A stretch of DNA of 64,000 nt, taken from Chitinophagaceae bacterium (GTDB lineage: Bacteria; Bacteroidota; Bacteroidia; Chitinophagales; Chitinophagaceae). The number at the start of each line of letters is the position of its first letter. The stretch's first letter is position 1. The DNA is taken from NCBI GenBank assembly GCA_947452965.1, contig CANGEW010000006.1:43930-107929 (forward strand), written 5' to 3'. Both the position numbers and the translations under genes were made by a program. Positions 46,814-56,286 of the stretch are shown here, one piece after another. The notes beneath the pieces were generated by a model. It ran no database searches and was not told where the DNA came from. It saw nothing but the letters and a program-made list of their open reading frames with translations.

Positions 46814-48006
46814 ACTCTATTATTAAAATTTAATTTATTATAATTAATATATGTGGTAAGTCCATAAAACATCCAAGCTTGAGTCCATCTCATGTATGGA
46901 ATTTTAATTTTATAGTATTTATGTATTTGATAATAAAAAAAACCTTTTTTTGATTGCATGTTTTTAATTGTCCATTCTAAAATTTTTTGAACTTTTAGTT
47001 GATATTGTTTAAAATTATTAATGGATTGTAAGGTTACTAATAATTGTGCAACTGAGTGAGTATCGATCGGATAAAGGCTATTATCATAATATTTGGATTC
47101 ACCTTGAATAGTAAAAAATGTGTTAATATAGAAATCAAATCCCTTTTTTAAATTCGGGTTAAATTGATTGTCTAATGTATATTTCTCATAATTAGCCAAA
47201 CAAGTTAAAATATATCCTGTATGAAAATTATCAATCCAATTATGATGCTTTAAAAAACCATATTTCCATGAGCCATTATCATTTTGAACATTACAACAAA
47301 AAGCAAATGCGGATTTCGAGAGTATGTATAATTCTCTTTCTTGGGTATAATGATATAATCTAGCTAATAAAGCAGCTCCTAATAATGATGCGTTATAAAC
47401 AACTGTATTATCATTAGGAGAATAAGAAAAACATAAATTATTATTATCATCATAAGTACGATGCAAATCAATAATTATAAAATCACAAGTTGATCTAGCA
47501 ATATTTAATATATTTTTATCATTGGTTATTTCATAAGCATCTAATAAAGCATTAGCTATAAATGATGAAACTACAATAGTTGGGGTGTTTTTTTTAAGAA
47601 AAAAAGCTCTGGAAGACCAGTCGAAATTATATCCCCAACATGCACCTGAATATCCATTGATCTGAGTTTTTATTATTTTATCAATAAAATAATTAATTTT
47701 TTTAAAAGAAACATCTTGAGGATTATTCTTGTATAAATTACAATATCCAGATAAAAAAAGAGCAAATGATTTTGGATTATAAGATTTTTTTATAAAAAAT
47801 ATTTTTCTAAAATTAATAGGACATCTTTTAAAAAATTGAATCCAGTATATATTAAAAAAAGTTTTTTTTATGTTTTTTATAAATAAAAAAATAGATGAAT
47901 TTAACCCATCATATGGGTCATAACCTTTGAAATTCTCATTCTCACAATAAAATTGTAATCGCATGAATGAATTCATAATTAGATGATTAAAATAATTATT
48001 TTTCAT
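46810..48006 (-). CDS. Alpha/alpha-toroid-like protein of polysaccharide loci
   Basis: A 398-residue soluble protein built of repeating helix pairs. Motifs such as 'ENENFKGYDPYDGLNSSIF', 'GACWGYNFDWSSRAFFLKKNTPT' and 'DNGSWKYGFLKHHNWIDNFHTGYILTCL' suggest an (alpha/alpha)6 toroid as in many glycosidases, epimerases and sugar-modifying enzymes. Homologues in databases are sometimes called delta-aminolevulinic acid dehydratase; nothing here supports that. It could be a glycoside hydrolase or a sugar epimerase acting on the polymer or its precursor. It overlaps the DUF354 gene by 4 bp. The function is unknown. Confidence 0.75.
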   Translation of the reverse strand: MKNNYFNHLIMNSFMRLQFYCENENFKGYDPYDGLNSSIFLFIKNIKKTFFNIYWIQFFKRCPINFRKIFFIKKSYNPKSFALFLSGYCNLYKNNPQDVSFKKINYFIDKIIKTQINGYSGACWGYNFDWSSRAFFLKKNTPTIVVSSFIANALLDAYEITNDKNILNIARSTCDFIIIDLHRTYDDNNNLCFSYSPNDNTVVYNASLLGAALLARLYHYTQERELYILSKSAFAFCCNVQNDNGSWKYGFLKHHNWIDNFHTGYILTCLANYEKYTLDNQFNPNLKKGFDFYINTFFTIQGESKYYDNSLYPIDTHSVAQLLVTLQSINNFKQYQLKVQKILEWTIKNMQSKKGFFYYQIHKYYKIKIPYMRWTQAWMFYGLTTYINYNKLNFNNRV

Positions 48007-48012
48007 ATTTAA

Positions 48013-49062
48013 TTAAGAAAAAATTGCATCATTTATAAACTTTTTATAAAACTCTTTATTTTCATCTAAATCATTAAATTCATTATTTTGTTGTTTGATT
48101 ATAAAAGATTTATTTTTAATAGTATTCAAACAAATATGATTTAAATCAATCTGATCTCTAGTTTTAAAAATTATGGTATTAATAGGTCTTGGAACAATAT
48201 CTGAAGCAATGACAATATTATTAAGAAATAGAGCCTCTCTTATTGAAAGTGCATCACCATCAGTGTTTGTAGCTCTTATGAAAATATCAGAATGGCTTAA
48301 AATTTTTACAAAAGACAAAGACTCATTAAATAAAAAGAAATTATTTGATAAATTATTTATTAATATATATTCTTGATATTTTTTAAATACAACTGAGGTA
48401 AGAACATTGCTTGAAATAATAAAAATAAAAATAAAATTAATTTTATTCTCTAATAAATAAATTGACAAATCAATACACATATCTAATCCATATAAATCAT
48501 GCCCTTTGTAAAATCTTAAATTAGATGCATTAGAACATATAATGATTTTATTTTTTGATTTAGATGTATTTAATAATTTATCAATAAATATTGGCAAATC
48601 AGTTTCGGTAGATAAAATAGGAGGTATATAAGCTGGCCTATGATAAGTTTTTACTTTTTTTATTTTTTTAAAAAAAATTATTTCCGGGTTAACAACTAAA
48701 ATTTTTGTAGAGAGATTTATAAAAAAATTATTAAATAATGTGACAAAAAAACTATTTTTTTTTCCAAATCCATGAAAAGTAAGTATCGTTTTTTTATGAA
48801 ATAAATATGCAATCAAAGTGTGAAAATTTTTTAGAAATTGATTGCCACTTTGAATAAATACTATATCTGTCTTTAAAACTTTTAAAAAATATGTGAAAAT
48901 TTTTCCAGATCTAATATTAAAATATTCAAATTTTATTTGTTTTGATTCATCGACAAAATCAATATCAAAATCATTTTTAAGTAAACTATAAAGTCTTTGA
49001 ATATGAATACTTATCCCCCCATAGGGTGGGTGAATAGGGCCGATGATTAAAATTTTTTTCAA
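48013..49062 (-). CDS. Glycosyltransferase, GT4-like
   Basis: A 349-residue GT-B glycosyltransferase. 'IIGPIHPPYGGISIHIQRLYSLL' at the N-terminus is the acceptor-binding GT4 start, and the C-terminal half has a degraded donor site ('SHSDIFIRATNTDGDALSIREALFLN', where Glu-x7-Glu would be expected). It is AT-rich with many Lys/Asn/Ile/Phe codons. It presumably adds one sugar of the repeat unit. Donor and linkage cannot be predicted. It is separated by 6 and 19 bp from its neighbours. Confidence 0.82.
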   Translation of the reverse strand: MKKILIIGPIHPPYGGISIHIQRLYSLLKNDFDIDFVDESKQIKFEYFNIRSGKIFTYFLKVLKTDIVFIQSGNQFLKNFHTLIAYLFHKKTILTFHGFGKKNSFFVTLFNNFFINLSTKILVVNPEIIFFKKIKKVKTYHRPAYIPPILSTETDLPIFIDKLLNTSKSKNKIIICSNASNLRFYKGHDLYGLDMCIDLSIYLLENKINFIFIFIISSNVLTSVVFKKYQEYILINNLSNNFFLFNESLSFVKILSHSDIFIRATNTDGDALSIREALFLNNIVIASDIVPRPINTIIFKTRDQIDLNHICLNTIKNKSFIIKQQNNEFNDLDENKEFYKKFINDAIFS

Positions 49063-49081
49063 TTGAATAATAAAAAAATAA

Positions 49082-50341
49082 TTAATGATTAATTATAAGA
49101 TTAAATTTCTCATTATTGCTATAAGTCAAATCTTCATTCCTGCAAAAAAAGAATTGAAATTCTCTATCATTACCAATCATTTTTCTTAGATTAAATTCTA
49201 ATTGCATCTTATTAGAATCAGAAAATTGATCATCAACAACTAATTTTATATCTAATGGTTTGTCTAGTCCATATTGATGTATTTGTGCCATTTGTAAATG
49301 AGAAATACCTTTAAAAGCATGGTCAATACAACCAACAATACTTCCGTCTTTGAGTTTTATAGATGAACCTTTTCTTCCAAATATATTTAACACCTGTGGT
49401 GATATTAAATTATTGATAAAATTATTTTTTTGAACATTAATAATATCATCAACATAATATCTAATTAATGGAAAAGAAAAATTTGTCAAAGAAGTAGTGA
49501 TTATATGATCATCATAAAATTCATTAATAGAATACAACGGTAAAGGCGAATAATTATTACATTCATCTTGAACTAAACCAATAGTTCGTTCGACATTTCC
49601 ATACCAATCAAATATTTTTGTAGAAAAATAAAATTCAATTTTATCTTTTTGAAATGGGTATAATATTTCTGATGAAGTAAAAGTAAGTGGGATATTTAAA
49701 TACAAACCCTTTTTTGAAAGCTCTAAAAACAATTTATAAACGTAACTTGGAAATCCTTCCATTGCTTTTGGTGAAAACGAAGTAATCAGATTATAAAAAT
49801 AACTAACTGTATTTTCATTTAAATTAGGACATGAAATATATAAAACATTAGAATGTTTATCATATTTATATAAGGTACTTTTATCTAAATGACCACGTAT
49901 AGATAATAATTTGTCGTTATAATTAAACCCTTTAGTTTTTCGAAAATATTTAATATATGCTGATTCTATATTAATACTGGTAGGGGTTCTATATACAGAT
50001 AATGGGCTACCCGTTGTACCACTTGTAAAAGATTTAAATTTAAAAAACCTATTACCTGCATATATATTATCTTCTTTATTTCGTAAAAAATCTTTAGTAA
50101 CAATGGGTAATTTAAAAATATCCGTAATAGATTTTATAGATGTAAGTTGTAAACCAAAATCGATATATAACTTATTAAAGAATTTAGAATATAAAAATGT
50201 GTGCCTATATAAATCCAGGAATTTCTGATTGTATTTTTCAATAAGATCAGTTTGATTTAATTGATAATAATAATTGATATTACTTTCGATTTGAGTTGTA
50301 AAAAAGTTATTTTTAAAATAATGCTTTAGAAAATAATTCAT
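49082..50341 (-). CDS. CapK-like adenylate-forming enzyme
   Basis: A 419-residue protein of the phenylacetate-CoA ligase/CapK group. The AMP-binding loop 'FTSGTTGSPLSV' near residue 107 is intact, followed by 'SSEILYPFQ' and 'YGNVERTIGLVQDE', the usual adenylate-site motifs. CapK-type proteins occur in capsule and EPS loci and are thought to activate a carboxylic acid for attachment to sugars. It stands 88 bp downstream of the GT-acyltransferase fusion. Which acid is activated is not known. Confidence 0.85.
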   Translation of the reverse strand: MNYFLKHYFKNNFFTTQIESNINYYYQLNQTDLIEKYNQKFLDLYRHTFLYSKFFNKLYIDFGLQLTSIKSITDIFKLPIVTKDFLRNKEDNIYAGNRFFKFKSFTSGTTGSPLSVYRTPTSINIESAYIKYFRKTKGFNYNDKLLSIRGHLDKSTLYKYDKHSNVLYISCPNLNENTVSYFYNLITSFSPKAMEGFPSYVYKLFLELSKKGLYLNIPLTFTSSEILYPFQKDKIEFYFSTKIFDWYGNVERTIGLVQDECNNYSPLPLYSINEFYDDHIITTSLTNFSFPLIRYYVDDIINVQKNNFINNLISPQVLNIFGRKGSSIKLKDGSIVGCIDHAFKGISHLQMAQIHQYGLDKPLDIKLVVDDQFSDSNKMQLEFNLRKMIGNDREFQFFFCRNEDLTYSNNEKFNLIINH

Positions 50342-50429
50342 AATGATGAAATAAAATTTTCAAAATAAAAGTATACGATTAATGAATTATAGTAAATGAC
50401 TTGAATCAGAATGAAGGATAACATAAATT
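50342..50429. other. 88-bp gap inside the polysaccharide operon
   Basis: The largest gap in the operon. It is AT-rich with no promoter or terminator that I can support, so read-through is likely. Confidence 0.4.
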
Positions 50430-52334
50430 TTATGAAAATCTACGATCTAATACTGAGCTAATTTTTCTTAAAATAAAATAGGGTAGTGTATCGTAATTAT
50501 ATTGAATAACAATATTTTTAGTAAAAGACATTTTAAATCGATTAATGCCAATGATTTGTGGATTTTTTGAGAGTGTATCTATCCCACCAAAATCAAAGAT
50601 TTTAAGATTTCTAGATTTAAAATATTGTAAATCCTCATAAATCAATCTTTTATTTGAAAGTCCAATAAATTTTTTTTCATTTTCATCAAATCTATCAGAT
50701 GCAGATAGTAATAATCTGACCATAGAGTTTTTTTTGTCTATTATATAACAATGAGAGACTAATAATTTATTTTCAAAATAAATAAAACTAAAGATTAAAT
50801 GATTTGATATATTTTCTAATAATGATTTTTTTAATTTATAAATTTTCTTTTTTTCTACAAATTTGAGATAAAGAGGGTAAAAGTCATTAAGATTATTATT
50901 ATAGATAAACTGATAATTATATTTATTAGATCTACTTATTTCATTTTTAATATTTGAGGAAAAGTCATTAAAAATATGCTTAATATTATTATTTAATTCA
51001 ATTTGCAAACTTTGAGATTTGTATCTTATACAGAAGCTTTTAAAAAAGTTTAAATTTTCATTTATATATTGATACGTCTTAAATGAAAATAAATTTATAA
51101 TTTCCTTTTTAATAATAAAACAGTTATTGGTTATATAAAAAAAGTAAAACTTTTTCTTAAACGCAACTGAAACTTTATCTGAATAAACAAAACCATCATT
51201 TTTTATTTTATTATAAAAATCGATAGTTTTAGATGAGACTTCATTTTTATTATAATTTTTGTATGCATAGTTTTTAGCATTTATTTTTATCTCATTTTTT
51301 AAAAAACTATTCTTATGTAACATTCTTAATAAATGAAATAATTCATCCGGTTCTTTAAGATTAAAAAGAAAACCATTATTATAATTATTTATCATTTCTG
51401 GAATACCGCCTACATCAGATGCCAAAATAATTTTTCCTGCAGCCATACATTCAGCTATAGCCATAGGTAAGGATTCATGTTTAGAAGCAACAATAAGAAA
51501 TTCAGTTACTTTTAAAACTTCAATAAGTTTTAGTTGATCAATCCATCCATAAAAAATAACAAATGATTCAAGATGATTTTTAGAAATAAATTCTAAAACT
51601 AAATTTTTATAAAACGGATCAATAAAATCACCCACAATATGCAAATGATATTGTTTGTTTTCCTTTATTAAATTGGTCAAAATATTTAAAACAAATAATA
51701 AATTTTTATTTTCATCAATAACACCAATGTATATTAAATTATTGGATTTATACTCATCTATAGAAACATTAAAAAAAATATCGGAAACTGCATTAGGAAT
51801 TATTAAATTATTTTTTTGTGAAATAGAACGATATAAAGATTTAGAAAATAAAGAGAGATGTATAATGTTTTTAGGTTCTAAAACATATTGAATGAATCCA
51901 TTTAAAAACCATTTGCACTTATCAATTATTAACCTTTTATTTTTTAATTCTTTAAAAGAAAAACCATGTATAGTTTGAATAATAATTGCTTTTTTGGGCA
52001 ATAATAGACTTGTAAATAAAAATGTATTACCTAATTCATAATGTATAATATCAGGTTTAAATTTTAAAAATTCTTTCTTAACAATATATGAAGATCTCAA
52101 TAGGTAATTTAGTGAATGATATATAAATGTACCTTCTGGATAATATTTAAATAATATATTTTTAGAGTAATTGTATTCTACTATTTTTTTTATATTTCTA
52201 TTAAATACTAATACGACAAACTCATGATCAAAATTAGAAAAGCCATTAAGTAAATTAATAGTTGCTGAATATATACCACCTTTAATTTCTAAATGATTTA
52301 TAGGTAGACCAGGTATAATTAAAAGAACCTTCAT
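50430..52334 (-). CDS. GT4 glycosyltransferase fused to a FemAB/GNAT-like acyltransferase
   Basis: A 634-residue two-domain protein. Residues about 1-375 form a GT4 glycosyltransferase ('KGGIYSATINLLNGF', 'LIYIGVIDENKNL', 'VASKHESLPMAIAECMAAGKIILASDVGGIPE' with the E-x7-E site). Residues about 390-634 resemble the acyl-CoA or aminoacyl-tRNA N-acyltransferase fold of FemAB/BioF2-type proteins, with late motif Asp581-Phe-Gly-Gly and 'GINRFKMSF' near the end. It is probably a single enzyme that adds a sugar and a second domain that acylates it or its neighbour. It is very AT-rich, followed by the CapK-like gene. Domain boundaries are estimates. Confidence 0.8.
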   Translation of the reverse strand: MKVLLIIPGLPINHLEIKGGIYSATINLLNGFSNFDHEFVVLVFNRNIKKIVEYNYSKNILFKYYPEGTFIYHSLNYLLRSSYIVKKEFLKFKPDIIHYELGNTFLFTSLLLPKKAIIIQTIHGFSFKELKNKRLIIDKCKWFLNGFIQYVLEPKNIIHLSLFSKSLYRSISQKNNLIIPNAVSDIFFNVSIDEYKSNNLIYIGVIDENKNLLFVLNILTNLIKENKQYHLHIVGDFIDPFYKNLVLEFISKNHLESFVIFYGWIDQLKLIEVLKVTEFLIVASKHESLPMAIAECMAAGKIILASDVGGIPEMINNYNNGFLFNLKEPDELFHLLRMLHKNSFLKNEIKINAKNYAYKNYNKNEVSSKTIDFYNKIKNDGFVYSDKVSVAFKKKFYFFYITNNCFIIKKEIINLFSFKTYQYINENLNFFKSFCIRYKSQSLQIELNNNIKHIFNDFSSNIKNEISRSNKYNYQFIYNNNLNDFYPLYLKFVEKKKIYKLKKSLLENISNHLIFSFIYFENKLLVSHCYIIDKKNSMVRLLLSASDRFDENEKKFIGLSNKRLIYEDLQYFKSRNLKIFDFGGIDTLSKNPQIIGINRFKMSFTKNIVIQYNYDTLPYFILRKISSVLDRRFS

Positions 52335-52358
52335 TAAATATTATAAAATTATAATTTT

Positions 52359-53519
52359 TTAAATTGAATTATACAATTTTGAAAGAACCATGCTATTATA
52401 CATAAAGTCGGTATCAGATTTATATTTATATAAACTGGATTCCACTTTTTTGTAAAAGTTGTTATGTAAGGCTTTTAAAACTATGCTCGCCAAATTATTT
52501 GACTTGGGAATTGTTAAAAAACCATCTTTCCCATGTTTGATATATTCAGAAAAAGAACCAACATTACTAGCAATAACAACTTTTTTTAGTGCTTTAGTTG
52601 TCATTAAAACTCCACTTTGTGTTGATTCTCTATAGGGACATATTATAAATTTAGAATTTCTAATATAATTTATTAAATCAGTCATTTTAATGTGATGATC
52701 AATAAGAATAATATTTTTTTTATATGTTTTAATAGTGTCTTCATTTAATCTATAATTTTCAACTTTACTGCCAATTATATAGAATTTTTGGTCAGGATAA
52801 AATTCTAGAATTTTTGGAATGGTGTCTAGTAGTATATCTATCCCTTTATAATACGATAATCGACCAAAAAATAAAATATAATTTTTATTGTCGTGTGTAT
52901 TGATAATATTTTGGTTATATGTATTATAAGGTAATAATCTAATACAAGATGATTTTGAAAGATATTCTGGATATTTATCAATAAAAACTTGTCGAGAATA
53001 GTTTGAGAAAAAAAGATAATTAGATGCTATTTTATAAAAGAAAAAATCGCCAATGCGTTCTTTCCAATTATCCTCACCAGTATGAGGAATTGGATCATGT
53101 ATGGATAAGATAATTTTTTTTGAATATATAAAAGGGATAATCCATAATATACGTGTTGTAAAAGTATCAAAATGCAAAATTGAAATTCTATTTTTTTTTA
53201 TAAATCGATGTAAATAATATGAATTTCTAATTGAAGCTAAACAAAAACTATTAAAGCTTTTATTAATAAAAAAAAATACCTTTTTTACGTTTTTAAAATA
53301 TTTTGATATTTGTAAAAACTTTTCAGTTCCAAGAAATGTGACAGGTGATTCAAATAAACTAAAATTATTTAAATCGGCAGTATTTAAAATAGTTGCATTT
53401 TTTGAATGAGGAGTAACCTCTATAATAAGATAAATAATAAAATCATTTTTAATTGTCTGGATTGTTTCAAGCGCTTCATCCAAAAAATTTGATGATGTAT
53501 AGTATAAAATATTTTTCAA
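52359..53519 (-). CDS. Glycosyltransferase, GT4-like
   Basis: A 386-residue GT-B protein. The C-terminal half has 'ILFFGRLSYYKGIDILLDTIPKI', 'IICPYRESTQSGVLMTTKALKKVVIASNVGSFSEYI', a recognisable GT4 donor site, although the first half is divergent and Lys/Asn/Ile-rich. It presumably adds a sugar to the lipid-linked repeat unit on the cytoplasmic side. It is 24 bp upstream of the fusion gene and 9 bp after the flippase gene. Donor and acceptor are unknown. Confidence 0.85.
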   Translation of the reverse strand: MKNILYYTSSNFLDEALETIQTIKNDFIIYLIIEVTPHSKNATILNTADLNNFSLFESPVTFLGTEKFLQISKYFKNVKKVFFFINKSFNSFCLASIRNSYYLHRFIKKNRISILHFDTFTTRILWIIPFIYSKKIILSIHDPIPHTGEDNWKERIGDFFFYKIASNYLFFSNYSRQVFIDKYPEYLSKSSCIRLLPYNTYNQNIINTHDNKNYILFFGRLSYYKGIDILLDTIPKILEFYPDQKFYIIGSKVENYRLNEDTIKTYKKNIILIDHHIKMTDLINYIRNSKFIICPYRESTQSGVLMTTKALKKVVIASNVGSFSEYIKHGKDGFLTIPKSNNLASIVLKALHNNFYKKVESSLYKYKSDTDFMYNSMVLSKLYNSI

Positions 53520-53528
53520 AAAAGAATT

Positions 53529-54962
53529 TTATGAATTAAATAATTTTTTTGTATAAACTTTAATTCTTTTGTAATAAAAAAATAGAAAAAAAATACTAAT
53601 TATGAAAACAAAAAAGAATAAAAAAATTTTTGATAGAGTACTTTTATTAAAATAAAAAAATGTAATAATTGAAAATAAAAAAAAATAAAATCTTAAAATA
53701 TGATTCAAATCAATAATTCCCTTTTTAAATAAAATAAAATCTTGTATTAAATGGAAAATAAAAAAAGAAAAAAAAATCGAAATAATCACAACAGAAAGGG
53801 TGTTGAAATAATGAAATCCAACAATACATAATATAATATTAAATAGTATTGAAACTATATTACAATACAAATCAATTTTTTCTAGCTTTATAGCAATTAA
53901 TAAATTTGCTTGAAGTAATAATGTTGGAAAAATTAATATTATATAAAAAATCTCAATACAATATGGAGCCATTATAGTAAAACTCTGCCCAAATAATAAA
54001 GGAATAATTTTATCTGCAAAAGCATTAATAAATAAAAAAACTAACAGACCATAAAGAATGAAAATATTAAAAAAAAAATTATAAAATGATTTTAAATTAA
54101 AAACTGAATAATTAATGATTTTGACTAAGATTGGATATATACTTGTGCATAGAACTAAGGGTAGTAAAAAACTGATTGATAAGACTTTAAATGAAACCTC
54201 GTAATAACTGACATCTTGTAAGGTTAAAAATTTAGAAATAAAAAAATTACCTATTCTCCAATTTGCAAGTGAAACAATTGAAATAATTAAAAAAGTTGAA
54301 TTCTGGTATAAAAAATTAAAAATTTCTTTCAAATTAATAGGAGTGAAAAATATATTTTTAAAACCAATTAATCCATCAGTAGAATAAAACAAAAATGATT
54401 TTATTGTAAATAATCTTACAAAAATCAAAATTGTTAATAAGTAGTATAAAGAAAATGGTGTAATTAAAATTAATAAACCAAAACAAAATTTAAAAAAAGA
54501 TTCTAATGTTGAAATATGATAAAATTTATATTGAATATCCATTGCAATGCAATTATATTTAATTACGTATATAATGTTATCAAAAAATAAATTCAAAGCA
54601 AGAATAACAGAAAGAACTCTTATTAAAAATAAATCATAAAAAATAAAAACAAAAAACACATTTATTATTATAAAAAAGAATGAAATCAAAATTTGAATTT
54701 TAAAAAACTTTTTTGTTAAAGTAAAAGTATCATTTGTAGTTAAATATTCTCTAACATACCAATTCCCTAATCCAAGAGAGGATACACCTAAAATGAAGGA
54801 ATAAAACATGTTTGCAACCACATAACTTCCAAAAATATTTTTATCATAATGCCTTGCTATAATTATAAAAAAAAGTGTAAAAAATAAATTTTGAAGAATA
54901 TTAGAAAATAAACCCCAAAAAGTATTTTTTAAAAAAAGTGATTTGTTTTTTTTAAAATTCAT
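53529..54962 (-). CDS. Polysaccharide flippase, Wzx-like
   Basis: A 477-residue integral membrane protein with about 12-14 predicted helices ('FFTLFFIIIARHYDKNIFGSYVVANMFYSFILGVSSLGLGNWYVREYL' region at the start). It fits the polysaccharide-transporter (PST/MOP) group that flips undecaprenyl-linked repeat units to the periplasm. Sequence conservation in this group is low, so this rests on topology and on the operon context between a polymerase-like gene and glycosyltransferases. It is 9 bp and 2 bp from its neighbours. Confidence 0.83.
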   Translation of the reverse strand: MNFKKNKSLFLKNTFWGLFSNILQNLFFTLFFIIIARHYDKNIFGSYVVANMFYSFILGVSSLGLGNWYVREYLTTNDTFTLTKKFFKIQILISFFFIIINVFFVFIFYDLFLIRVLSVILALNLFFDNIIYVIKYNCIAMDIQYKFYHISTLESFFKFCFGLLILITPFSLYYLLTILIFVRLFTIKSFLFYSTDGLIGFKNIFFTPINLKEIFNFLYQNSTFLIISIVSLANWRIGNFFISKFLTLQDVSYYEVSFKVLSISFLLPLVLCTSIYPILVKIINYSVFNLKSFYNFFFNIFILYGLLVFLFINAFADKIIPLLFGQSFTIMAPYCIEIFYIILIFPTLLLQANLLIAIKLEKIDLYCNIVSILFNIILCIVGFHYFNTLSVVIISIFFSFFIFHLIQDFILFKKGIIDLNHILRFYFFLFSIITFFYFNKSTLSKIFLFFFVFIISIFFLFFYYKRIKVYTKKLFNS

Positions 54963-54964
54963 AA

Positions 54965-56278
54965 TTAATTTTTGTACCTACTATTAAGTAACCGAAAAGT
55001 ATTGTTGCTTATAGGTTTATTATTTAAAACAAATAAAATGGAAACAATACAAGTCAATAAAATTTTCATTCTTACATCACCTAAAGTATAAATAGAATAG
55101 AAGCTGATAAAAAAAGAGATAACACTAGAAATTAAATATTTATTTTCAAAAGTGAAATGAATTCCAGTCTTAAAAAAGACTCTTTCAATTGGAACTATAA
55201 ATAAAAACATAATTAATAAAATTCCGAATAAACCTGTTTCAGTCAATAACTTTAAATATCCACTTTCAGGATGATCAAATGTGATAAACTCATGGTCTCT
55301 TAACCAATATTGATCTGGATAAAATTTATTAACATAATTTGAATAATTACCCAAACCAATACCTAAAAATGGATGTTTGTAAAAAATTTGTAAGGCAGAA
55401 TTCCAAATATTATTTCTAAATACATAGGCTTCATCAATAGAAGTACTCCTATTGAAAATTATAAATGAATTTTGGAAAACATAAAATATTACCAAGAAGA
55501 ACAAACTAAAAATGAAGAGTAGAATTCTTTTATACCTTTTAGAAAAAAAGATTAAGAAAAAATAGCCTATTATAAAACCTAATAATGACCCTCTAGATCC
55601 GGATAAAAAAAGTGAAATCAAACATGATATTATTAAAATTAAATAAAAGATGGTATATTTTTTTTGAATTTCAAATAATAATAAACAAATAAAAATTAAT
55701 ACAGATAAATATTGTCCATACACTTGTGGATCTGAAAAAAAACTTGGATAACGCAACCCATCACTTGAAATAATATTTGGATTTTGTACTAGAGAAAAGG
55801 TAATTTCTAAACCCCAAATAACTTGTAAATAAAGAAATAAAAATGAAAAAACTAGAATGGTAATAAAAGAATAAAAGATTTTTATTATAAAACTCTTATT
55901 TCTTATACATTCACTTATGAGTAATGAAGAAAAAATAAATATTGAAAAAAAATCTAAAAAATCAAAAACATTATTTGAATTAAAAGAAAAATCTGAAAAA
56001 ATTATACCTAAAAAAGAAAAAAATAAAAAAAATTTAAATAAAATCTGATGTAAAAAATACTTTTGATGATCAGATATATCATCTTTATAAAAAAAAACAA
56101 GATAAATTATTGTAAGAAAAACAAAACCATTTAATCCATATATAACAGGGATTGACAAAAATGGAAAAGAAAGAATTATATATAAAATAAAGAATTGATT
56201 TTTTTTTCTTTTAGTAAGTAAAATAGTTATGACAAAAAGTAAAATATTTAAAAGAGATAAAAGCTTTATAACTGACAT
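54965..56278 (-). CDS. O-antigen polymerase/ligase-like membrane protein (Wzy/WaaL)
   Basis: A 437-residue membrane protein with about 11 helices and a large periplasmic loop holding 'HPFLGIGLGNYSNYV' and 'DHPESGYLKLLTETGLFGILL', the Wzy_C/O-antigen ligase signature, preceded by 'LSGSRGSLLGF'. It either polymerises repeat units (Wzy) or ligates the polymer. In an operon with a flippase and Wzc, Wzy is the likelier role. The two cannot be separated by sequence alone. Confidence 0.85.
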   Translation of the reverse strand: MSVIKLLSLLNILLFVITILLTKRKKNQFFILYIILSFPFLSIPVIYGLNGFVFLTIIYLVFFYKDDISDHQKYFLHQILFKFFLFFSFLGIIFSDFSFNSNNVFDFLDFFSIFIFSSLLISECIRNKSFIIKIFYSFITILVFSFLFLYLQVIWGLEITFSLVQNPNIISSDGLRYPSFFSDPQVYGQYLSVLIFICLLLFEIQKKYTIFYLILIISCLISLFLSGSRGSLLGFIIGYFFLIFFSKRYKRILLFIFSLFFLVIFYVFQNSFIIFNRSTSIDEAYVFRNNIWNSALQIFYKHPFLGIGLGNYSNYVNKFYPDQYWLRDHEFITFDHPESGYLKLLTETGLFGILLIMFLFIVPIERVFFKTGIHFTFENKYLISSVISFFISFYSIYTLGDVRMKILLTCIVSILFVLNNKPISNNTFRLLNSRYKN

Positions 56279-56286
56279 ATAATAAT

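Noticed and set aside
46810..48006. Delta-aminolevulinic acid dehydratase
   Set aside because: This name is attached to some homologues, but the protein is a helical-repeat type protein in a polysaccharide operon and shows none of the expected active-site motifs.
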